Assembly (NCBI RefSeq): GCF_022803015.1
Contig: NZ_JAFKON010000001.1
Coordinates: 434,001-498,000, forward strand
DNA length: 64,000 nt
DNA from: Arthrobacter humicola
GTDB taxonomy: Bacteria; Actinomycetota; Actinomycetes; Actinomycetales; Micrococcaceae
Reading direction: 5' to 3'
Position 1 is the first letter of the stretch; every line of letters starts with the position of its first letter. This document shows positions 57,812 through 64,000 of the stretch, piece by piece. Under the pieces are notes generated by a model. It was not told the DNA's origin. It ran no database searches and worked only from the letters and a program-made list of their open reading frames with translations. Made by a program: the position numbers and the translations under genes.

Positions 57812-58858
57812 CTATTTGACCGTAAACCCGCGGGTGTCCTGGAATACTTCCTTGGCGCTGTCGGATGCGTCCACCTGGGACACCCGGACCTCGTAATTGC
57901 CCGGGCCGAGGTTCACGGACAAGGTGAACAGCCCGGGCCGGGCTGCATCGGCGGAGGCCGTCGCGCTGCCGTTGAGATACGCGGTCTTGGCGTTGTCGCC
58001 GTCGCCGTCAACCTTGAGGATCGCCCAGCGGAGCTTCCCGCCCTGGACGGTGCTGCGGCCACTGATCTTGACCGAACCGTCGGCCACGGACGTGCCCTCC
58101 TGCGGATCAATGATCCACACTGGTGCCACCATCCCGGCGCTGCGGGACGTCGGCTCGCCCAGGCGGACATGGTTGAAGGCGACGTAGTCGGTGTGACCGT
58201 CCACCAGCACAACCACCTGGACCTGCTGTCCGGCATCGATGAGGCCGGCGCTGGCCGCGGCAGCTGTCGCCGTGTAGACGAGCTGCTGGATGGCGCGCTC
58301 GGCCATGGCCGCATCCACGTTGCTGTTGAAGGCATCAGCGGAGACATCCACCGTGATGACGTTCTTGCCGGAAATCGACGTCGCCAGCTTCTTCGGATTT
58401 TGCCAGGGCGTGAAAAAATCCGGGTCCAAGGGCTTCTGCGACATCATGACCCGCAGGGCGCGGGTGACGGGATTGTCCTGATCCGGAACGTCGCGGAACT
58501 CGCGGTAGAGAAATGCGTTGTCATTGGCCCGGCCGATCCAATACACCGGAGCCTTGTTCGACGTCTGGGCAGTCTCGAGCGGTGCGCTCGTGGTGGGGGC
58601 GCCCGACGCCGGGGCGGGAATTAGCTCAGATGGGCTGCTGGAATTTGTGATGCCGCTCTGCGGCGTCGCCACACAGCCGGACAGGACGAGCACGGCAGGC
58701 AGCGCCAACGCCAGCGCGACGCGGCGGACGCGCCCCGCCGATGGCTGCTGAACTCCACGCTTCCTGATGCCGCTGTCCCTTCGTCTTACGCCCCGCGTTC
58801 CGCGGTGATGATCCGTTTGTAGCCGTAGCCGGCCGCTGACGGCCGCCCGATCGCTCAC
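57812..58858 (-). CDS. GerMN-domain lipoprotein
   Basis: A lipoprotein with lipobox VLSGC, a Ser/Pro/Thr-rich linker, a GerMN domain (APVYWIGRANDNAFLYREFR, VITVDVSADAFNSN, AERAIQQLVYTATA, VVVLVDGH) and a C-terminal Ig-like domain (PVWIIDPQEGTSVADGSVKI, LGPGNYEVRVSQVDASDSAK, ending DTRGFTVK). It likely acts at the envelope. The exact role is unknown. The GTG at 58858 gives 348 aa with an unusually long N-terminal region. A better signal peptide begins at an ATC codon at 58768 with AGGGA eight bases upstream, so the start is uncertain. Confidence 0.82.
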   Translation of the reverse strand: MSDRAAVSGRLRLQTDHHRGTRGVRRRDSGIRKRGVQQPSAGRVRRVALALALPAVLVLSGCVATPQSGITNSSSPSELIPAPASGAPTTSAPLETAQTSNKAPVYWIGRANDNAFLYREFRDVPDQDNPVTRALRVMMSQKPLDPDFFTPWQNPKKLATSISGKNVITVDVSADAFNSNVDAAMAERAIQQLVYTATAAAASAGLIDAGQQVQVVVLVDGHTDYVAFNHVRLGEPTSRSAGMVAPVWIIDPQEGTSVADGSVKISGRSTVQGGKLRWAILKVDGDGDNAKTAYLNGSATASADAARPGLFTLSVNLGPGNYEVRVSQVDASDSAKEVFQDTRGFTVK

Positions 58859-58984
58859 CGGCCGGAGGCCGGTCCGGCGATCCCGGGACAGCCGGATTCC
58901 AGCATGGCACACGGGCGCGGCGCGGCAGCCGGGTTTGGGCCCTGGCGCCGGAACTGCAACGGGAACGATATGAGGCCGATACAA

Positions 58985-59319
58985 AGTTGATACCTAATGG
59001 CGTCCGCTTGTGGTTCCTTGCACTGACGTGGTCCGGGCGAGGGGACGCAGCACCAGGCGTATCAGTCCATGGGCCTGCCCATCGCGGAGGCGGGGTCGTT
59101 TCCCCGCCGTTGCGGGGAGGTCTGCGTAGGGCGTCAGGGCCAGGAGTTCGACGCTTTCCAGATCGTCGGCCTTTGCGCCCAACGTTGTCCGCACCCGGTC
59201 TCCAAACATTTCGGTACGCAGCAGCGCCGGGCACGGGAGGGCACGTTGACGACGGCGAGTCCGGCCAGGCTTGGTGGAGAGCCGATGCCTGCAAGGGATG
59301 TTTAGGGCACACTGGTGCC
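58985..59319. other. Intergenic region between lipoprotein gene and dinB
   Basis: 335 bases with no firmly supported gene. A 71-codon frame on the minus strand (59209-58994, starting MFGDRVRTTLGAKADD) has GC-rich third positions like a coding sequence but no ribosome-binding site and no recognised family. It could be a gene remnant. No terminator was identified. Confidence 0.4.
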
Positions 59320-60393
59320 GTGAGCGGAATCCCTTGGGTGCTGCACGTCGATCTCGACCAGTTCATCGCGGCGGTCGAAGTGCTCCGGCGGCCGGAGCTT
59401 GCTGGCAAGCCGATCATTGTCGGCGGTCGGGGCGACCCCACGGAACGCGCCGTGGTGTCGACGGCGTCCTACGAAGCGAGGGCGTTTGGCGTGGGTTCCG
59501 GAATGCCCTTACGCATTGCCGCCCGGAAAGTGCCCGACGCTGTGATCCTGCCCGTCGATCAGGAGGCTTACCTCGCGGCGTCTGAAACGGTCATGGCTAC
59601 CCTGCGCGCGCAGCCCGGCGCCACCGTGCAAGTGCTGGGGTGGGATGAAGCTTTCGTAGGCACCGAGACAGAGAATCCGGAAGCCTACGCCCGGCAGGTG
59701 CAGGCCGCTGTCCTGGAGCGAACGCAGCTGCACTGCAGCGTGGGGATCGGCGACACCCTGGTACGAGCCAAGGTCGCCACCGGTTTCGGCAAGCCGGCCG
59801 GCGTCTTCCGTCTCACTGCCGCGAACTGGCTCGACGTCATGGGCAGTCGGCCCACCAAGGAGCTCTGGGGCGTCGGAACCAAGGTGTCGGGCAGGTTGGC
59901 CAAACTCGGCATCAACACAGTGGCCGAGTTAGCCGCGTCCGACCCCCAGGACCTGGTCCCGGAGTTCGGCCCCAGGATGGGACCTTGGTACGCGGAGCTC
60001 GGACGCGGGGACGGCGCCAGCGTTGTGGACGACACCCCGTGGGTTGCCCGCGGGCATAGCCGGGAGACCACCTTCCAGCGCGACCTGACCGAGCCCGCCC
60101 AGGTCGACGACGCCGTGAGGGAGTTGACAGCGCGCGTCCTGGAGGACGTTGTGGCCGAAGGTCGCCCCGTGATTGGGCTGACGCTCAAGGTCCGGTACGC
60201 GCCGTTCGTCACCAAGACCCACGCGAGGAAGCTTCCCGAGACATTCGACCGGGACGAAATCCTCGCGCAGGCGTTGGACCTCGCAGCCGGAATCGAAGCA
60301 GACCGTCCGATCCGGCTCCTAGGCCTGCGGGCCGAAATGGCAATGCCCGACGATGCCCGAAAGGGACATACGCCGACGCGCGGCGGCTGGTGA
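59320..60393 (+). CDS. dinB: Y-family DNA polymerase, DinB2-like
   Basis: A 357-aa translesion polymerase. The first catalytic Asp is in VLHVDLDQFIAAVEVLRRPE and the second acidic pair is in VLGWDEAFVG near residue 110. Helix-hairpin-helix (WGVGTKVSGRLAKLGINTVA) and a little-finger domain (HSRETTFQRDLTEP, LKVRYAPFVTKTHARKL) follow. The steric-gate position, Phe in E. coli DinB and Leu in Mycobacterium DinB2, is Ile here. This closely resembles DinB2 enzymes that accept ribonucleotides. The GTG at 59320 gives the expected N-terminus. No beta-clamp motif is clear at the C-terminus. Confidence 0.93.
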   Translation: MSGIPWVLHVDLDQFIAAVEVLRRPELAGKPIIVGGRGDPTERAVVSTASYEARAFGVGSGMPLRIAARKVPDAVILPVDQEAYLAASETVMATLRAQPGATVQVLGWDEAFVGTETENPEAYARQVQAAVLERTQLHCSVGIGDTLVRAKVATGFGKPAGVFRLTAANWLDVMGSRPTKELWGVGTKVSGRLAKLGINTVAELAASDPQDLVPEFGPRMGPWYAELGRGDGASVVDDTPWVARGHSRETTFQRDLTEPAQVDDAVRELTARVLEDVVAEGRPVIGLTLKVRYAPFVTKTHARKLPETFDRDEILAQALDLAAGIEADRPIRLLGLRAEMAMPDDARKGHTPTRGGW

Positions 60394-60562
60394 CGGCGTC
60401 GCCTCCCTACCGGGCGTGGCCTTCTGCGGGCCGGCCCTAGTGGGAGGAACTACCTGAAATACGGATGGTCCGCTCCGATATTTAGCCGGGCAGGTGCCAC
60501 GCTGAACGTCGACTGAGGAAGTACCCTACTTTGGCGGTGCGCCCGCAAAAGTACCCGTCCGT

Positions 60563-60568
60563 TAGAGT
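60563..60568 (+). promoter_or_regulatory. -10 element directly before epimerase-like gene
   Basis: TAGAGT seven bases before the ATG at 60576 and no proper ribosome-binding site. Same arrangement as comEA, so probably leaderless. Two AAGTACCC copies (near 60519 and 60549) flank a possible upstream element. Confidence 0.45.
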
Positions 60569-60575
60569 CGGACAA

Positions 60576-61622
60576 ATGAAACGGGCTGTGATCCTTGGAG
60601 GCACTGGCGTTCTCGGCCGCGCGATTGCGTGGCGGCTGATCCGTGCCGGCTGGGCCGTGGACATGACGGGCCGGGACCGGACCAAGATGCCGGCTGACCT
60701 GGCCGCCGCCGGTGCCCGATTTATCGCCGCCGAACGTCGTGACGACGCCGCACTGGCCGGGGTGATGGACGGTGGTGCCGATCTCCTCGTGGACGCGGTG
60801 TGCTACACCGACGCCGACGCCCGGCAACTCCTGCCGCACCTGGCCGCGGTGACCTCGGCCGTCATGCTCTCGAGCAAGGCTGTGTACGTTGACGCCGCAG
60901 GCAACCACGTCAATTCCGATGTACCGCCCCGCTTTGATGCGCCGATCCTCGAGAACAGTCCGACCATGCGGCCGGGAACCGGGGACTACCAATCCCGGGA
61001 AGGCTATGGCGCCAACAAGGTGGCTGCAGAGAACACCCTCCTGGGCAGCGGCCATCCCGTGACGGTGATCCGGGCATCGAAGGTACATGGTGAGGGCGCG
61101 GCCCTGCCCCGGGAATGGATGTTCGTCAAACGGGTCCTCGACCGGCGCCCGGCCGTGTTCCTGGCCCATGCGGGGCAGGGCGCGGACCACACGACGGCAG
61201 CGGTGAACACGGCGGCCCTCGTGGAACGGGTTGCCGCCGTGCCCGCGGCACGGATCCTCAACAGCGCCGATCCAGATGCGCCGAATGCCCGGCAGATCGC
61301 CGCAGCAATTGCCCGCTACCTGGGCCACCACTGGGAAGAGGTGCTTCTGGATGACAGCGCACCCGCGGGCCTCGGTGACCATCCGTGGGATTTCCGGCCT
61401 CCGCTGGTACTGAGCACCAAGGCCTCCCTTGACCTCGCCTATGAACCTGTGGGGACATACGCTCAGACCATCCCGCTTCAGGTGGACTGGCTGGTGAAGG
61501 CGGCAGCGGCCGGAGCCATGCCGGGAACCGGCGATCCGTCCCTCAAGCACTATCTCGACTACTCCCGTGAAGAGCAGTTCACCGCTGGTTCGGCCCTGCG
61601 AACACGCCAACGTCCCCTATGA
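60576..61622 (+). CDS. NAD-dependent epimerase/dehydratase-like protein
   Basis: A 348-aa Rossmann-fold extended SDR-like protein. The nucleotide site is AVILGGTGVLGRAIAWRL, the active-site region is SAVMLSSKAVYVD, and the catalytic Tyr/Lys are in EGYGANKVAAEN. The middle VTVIRASKVHGEGA and C-terminal HHWEEVLLDD resemble NDP-sugar epimerases. The substrate is unknown. It begins at the ATG at 60576 (MKRAVILGGTG). Its 3' end overlaps the convergent methyltransferase by six bases. Confidence 0.85.
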   Translation: MKRAVILGGTGVLGRAIAWRLIRAGWAVDMTGRDRTKMPADLAAAGARFIAAERRDDAALAGVMDGGADLLVDAVCYTDADARQLLPHLAAVTSAVMLSSKAVYVDAAGNHVNSDVPPRFDAPILENSPTMRPGTGDYQSREGYGANKVAAENTLLGSGHPVTVIRASKVHGEGAALPREWMFVKRVLDRRPAVFLAHAGQGADHTTAAVNTAALVERVAAVPAARILNSADPDAPNARQIAAAIARYLGHHWEEVLLDDSAPAGLGDHPWDFRPPLVLSTKASLDLAYEPVGTYAQTIPLQVDWLVKAAAAGAMPGTGDPSLKHYLDYSREEQFTAGSALRTRQRPL

Positions 61623-62288
61623 AGGACTAAGTGTTGAAGCCACGAAGGGTTTGTCGACGAGGATGGCGGCCTGTGGATGTTTTTCCTTGGCCCTCGGTGA
61701 ACGCACCAGCTGCGCGCGCATCACAAAGCCCAGTTCGGTGAACCGGAGCGCCACCTCCTCGGGTGCGTGCAGTTCCGCCCGGAGCTCGACGTCGTGTCCG
61801 TAAGCACGGTCAATCGTGCGGTGGCCGCTGCCGGCGTGGAAGGCGACGAGCGCCGAACCGCCAGGGCGGAGCGCCCTCCAGAACTCGCGAGCAATCGCCG
61901 GCAGCGCCGTCGGGGGAGAGTGGATGATCGAATACCAGGCGAGGACACCGTCCGCAGCTGCGTCCGCCTGGGGCAGGTCCGTCAGCTCTCCCAGCTCGAA
62001 CAACAGCCCGGGCTGCAGTTGTTGCGCGATCCGGACCATTTCGGGCGACAGGTCGACACCGCTGACGTTCAGCCCCGCCTGGCCGAGATAACTGCTCATT
62101 CGTCCGGCACCGCATCCGACGTCGATCACCGTCCGGTCCGCCGTCCCGCGCATGTGGGCGATGAAGTGGTCCACCATGGCCATATCCAGCGGGGCCTCGA
62201 AGCTGGTATCCGGGATCACCGCTGAATAGGTCTCGGCGACTGTGTCGTACGCGGATCTGACGTCCATCAAATTTTCCTGGTTTGCCAT
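61617..62288 (-). CDS. Class I SAM-dependent methyltransferase
   Basis: A 223-aa methyltransferase. The SAM motif is TVIDVGCGAGRMSSYLGQAG near residue 55, motif II is LNVSGVDLSPEMVRIAQQLQ, and ADGVLAWYSIIHSPPTALP follows. It resembles the UbiE/Coq5 type. Acceptor unknown. The ATG at 62288 is used. An ATG at 62267 is possible. Convergent with the epimerase gene and divergent from the flavin reductase gene. Confidence 0.85.
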   Translation of the reverse strand: MANQENLMDVRSAYDTVAETYSAVIPDTSFEAPLDMAMVDHFIAHMRGTADRTVIDVGCGAGRMSSYLGQAGLNVSGVDLSPEMVRIAQQLQPGLLFELGELTDLPQADAAADGVLAWYSIIHSPPTALPAIAREFWRALRPGGSALVAFHAGSGHRTIDRAYGHDVELRAELHAPEEVALRFTELGFVMRAQLVRSPRAKEKHPQAAILVDKPFVASTLSPS

Positions 62289-62456
62289 CAACCGAGCCTA
62301 ACGGCCATGGCCGGCGAACTCCCGGTGCCGAATTCTTACGTCATGCAACGGGTCCGTGACGCGTTGTGTCGTTGCGCGACTGTGCGTTGCAGCCGGGCTT
62401 GGGAACCCGAGCCTGCAGTGGTTGATTGGGGTTACCAGCGCTCGAAAGGACCCGCC

Positions 62457-62972
62457 ATGACGGAACATTCTGACCTCAGCCCGAAGGCACTCCGCCACAT
62501 TCTCGGGCACTTCGCCACCGGCCTGACGGTGATCACCGCAGCAACCCGGCACGGGCCGGCCGGTTTCACCTGCCAGTCCTTCGCCTCCCTGTCCCTGGAG
62601 CCGGCACTGGTCACTTTCAGCCCCGCACGGACATCGAGCACCTGGCCGCTGCTGCGTGCGGCGGGACGGTTTACCGTGAACATCCTGGCCGCAGAGCACC
62701 AGCATCTGGCCGGGCAGTTCGCGCGCTCGGGGACGGACAAGTTCGCCGGCGTCGGCCATTCTCCCTCGCCGCTGGGCAACCCCGTCCTGGATAACGCCCT
62801 GGCCTGGGTGGATTGCGAACTCCACCAGGAGTACGACGGCGGCGACCACACGATCGTCGTCGGCGCCGTCCGCGCCCTGGGCGCCCGCCCCGACGCTGAG
62901 CCCCTGCTCTTTTACAAGGGACGCTACGCGGGCGTCGGGTCCCGCGCCGGCGCGCTCGAGAGCGCGGCCTGA
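62457..62972 (+). CDS. Flavin reductase family protein
   Basis: A 171-aa FMN-binding split-barrel protein. Family motifs are LRHILGHFATGLTVITAATR near residue 11, GFTCQSFASLSLEPALVTFS and RFTVNILAAEHQHLAGQFAR. It probably reduces FMN or FAD with NAD(P)H for a partner monooxygenase, none of which is adjacent. The ATG at 62457 has GAAAGGA six bases upstream. Reading upstream would extend into non-conserved sequence. Confidence 0.9.
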   Translation: MTEHSDLSPKALRHILGHFATGLTVITAATRHGPAGFTCQSFASLSLEPALVTFSPARTSSTWPLLRAAGRFTVNILAAEHQHLAGQFARSGTDKFAGVGHSPSPLGNPVLDNALAWVDCELHQEYDGGDHTIVVGAVRALGARPDAEPLLFYKGRYAGVGSRAGALESAA

Positions 62973-63265
62973 CCGTGTCGGAACCGGAACGGGAACCGAA
63001 GCCGGAGCGGGAGCCGGGACCCCGCAAAGCGGAACAGCCGTGCCCGGCAACAGGCGCCCACTGGCTGGAGGGGTGGGTCGTCTTCGGAAACGCCTACCCG
63101 TAACGGACGGCGCCGGATCCCCTCCGGCGTCGGCCGCGCCGCGCTGGCGTAAGATGGAAGCACCCGTAGACCCTGGCCGCGGGCGGTGCGAACCGCCGTC
63201 GGTACGGATCACGGCGACAGACCATATTCATACTGGAGGGGACCAGAGGCCCGCGGGCCAACACC
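62973..63265. other. Gap before phoH-like gene
   Basis: 293 bases without a supported gene. Possible -10 element TAAGAT near 63149 and a perfect 12-bp palindrome GGCCCGCGGGCC at 63248-63259 just before the next start, with CTGGAGGGG upstream of it. Confidence 0.4.
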
Positions 63266-64000
63266 ATGACTGAAGCAGCGAACGGCAAGGGCCGGTTCAG
63301 CGCCCGAGAACGCACCGCAGGGGAATTTCCCCACTCCCTACCAGGGCTGCGGACGGAGGTGGTCTTGTTCGACGACTCAGAGCAGATGGTCCAGTCGCTG
63401 GGCAGCCATGACGAAGCCCTAAGGTTTATCGAAAACCAGTTCCCCGCCGTCGATTTCCATGTCCGGGGGAACGAGCTCGCGATCAGCGGTCCTGCCGCCG
63501 ACGTGCCGCGCATCATGCGCCTGCTCAACGAGGTGCGCGGGCTGGTGGCCCGAGGCACCGTCATCACTCCGGCCGTGCTGCAGCAGCTCGTCTCCCTGCT
63601 GCGCAGCCAGTCGCTGCAGAACCCCGTGGAAGTGCTGACCACCAACATCCTCTCCACCCGCGGGAAGACCATCCGGCCCAAGACGCTGAACCAGAAGAAC
63701 TATGTGGACGCGATCGACGCCAACACCGTGATCTTCGGGATCGGTCCGGCCGGTACCGGCAAGACCTACCTGGCAATGGCCAAGGCCGTCCAGGCCCTGC
63801 AGCAAAAGGAAGTCAGCCGCATCATCCTGACCCGTCCTGCCGTCGAGGCGGGGGAGCGGCTCGGCTTCCTGCCAGGCACCCTGAGCGACAAGATCGACCC
63901 CTACCTGCGGCCCCTGTACGACGCCCTGCACGACATGATGGACCCCGAATCCATTCCCCGACTCATGGCCGCCGGTACCATCGAAGTCGCCCCGCTGGCC
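63266..64000 (+). CDS. PhoH-like ATPase (partial, runs off window)
   Basis: The first 245 codons of a PhoH-family P-loop ATPase. An N-terminal KH-like region (VVLFDDSEQMVQSLGSHDEA, FHVRGNELAISGPAADVPRI) precedes the Walker A motif GIGPAGTGKTYLAMAKAVQA near residue 170 and TRPAVEAGERLGFLPGTLSD near residue 192. Family members are implicated in RNA metabolism and often sit near ybeY. The gene is cut at base 64000. Start ATG at 63266. Confidence 0.92.
   Translation, partial: MTEAANGKGRFSARERTAGEFPHSLPGLRTEVVLFDDSEQMVQSLGSHDEALRFIENQFPAVDFHVRGNELAISGPAADVPRIMRLLNEVRGLVARGTVITPAVLQQLVSLLRSQSLQNPVEVLTTNILSTRGKTIRPKTLNQKNYVDAIDANTVIFGIGPAGTGKTYLAMAKAVQALQQKEVSRIILTRPAVEAGERLGFLPGTLSDKIDPYLRPLYDALHDMMDPESIPRLMAAGTIEVAPLA

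Noticed and set aside
58994..59209. 71-codon minus-strand frame
   Set aside because: GC-rich codon thirds are suggestive, but there is no ribosome site or recognised family. Kept only as a comment in the gap feature.
58987..59319. N-terminal extension of dinB
   Set aside because: The in-frame open region upstream of GTG 59320 is not family-like. Y-family polymerases start just before the VLHVDLD motif.

Overview
The window is a 64 kb piece of a high-GC, gene-dense chromosome from an actinobacterium, most likely an Arthrobacter-type Micrococcaceae. The evidence is frequent GTG/TTG starts, an actinobacterial integration host factor (mihF), a PriA without ATPase motifs, an HrcA/CIRCE heat-shock module with a second DnaJ, a DUF3097 protein, and the core order aro-efp-nusB / pyrR-pyrB-pyrC-carA-carB-pyrF-mihF-gmk-rpoZ-coaBC-metK-priA. 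The species assignment is inference. I saw no tRNA, rRNA, CRISPR array, insertion sequence or prophage.

Layout. (1) 0-4.6 kb: shikimate genes aroC-aroK-aroB, a small TPR-like protein, efp and nusB, ending at a strong terminator, with a convergent PrsW-type membrane protease. (2) 6-15.1 kb: the pyrimidine operon. Its leader carries a PyrR-binding-loop motif immediately before the pyrR ribosome-binding site. (3) 15.3-21.6 kb: mihF, gmk, rpoZ, coaBC, metK and priA. (4) 21.8-25.8 kb, minus strand: a glycosyltransferase, an alpha/beta hydrolase, an aldo/keto reductase and a SorC-family regulator divergent from the glycerol genes. (5) 25.9-30.2 kb: glpD-glpF-glpK. (6) 30.2-38.1 kb, minus strand: an accessory-looking block with two tandem CusA/CzcA-like RND pumps, a short lipoprotein resembling only the C-terminal part of an RND adaptor, a secreted protein of unknown function, and a 28-codon ORF apparently coupled to the first pump. 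(7) 38.2-41.4 kb: leuS behind a leader with a short peptide containing three consecutive Leu codons and an intrinsic terminator, a classical leucine attenuator. (8) 41.5-48.1 kb: a DegV protein, two small or secreted proteins, comEA-comEC and holA. (9) 48.3-57.8 kb: rpsT, a PemK/MazF-like protein, lepA, hemW, DUF4870, DUF3097, hrcA-dnaJ2 and rsmE. (10) 57.8-64 kb: a GerMN-type lipoprotein, a DinB2-like Y-family polymerase, an epimerase-like protein, a methyltransferase, a flavin reductase and the start of a PhoH-like ATPase that runs off the window.

Most of the window is conserved housekeeping. The observations most worth following are regulatory or mechanistic: the leuS attenuator, the PyrR binding loop abutting the pyrR ribosome-binding site, the paired RND pumps in which only one keeps the acidic relay residues, the truncated adaptor lipoprotein, the coupled 28-codon ORF, and an isoleucine at the steric-gate position of the Y-family polymerase.
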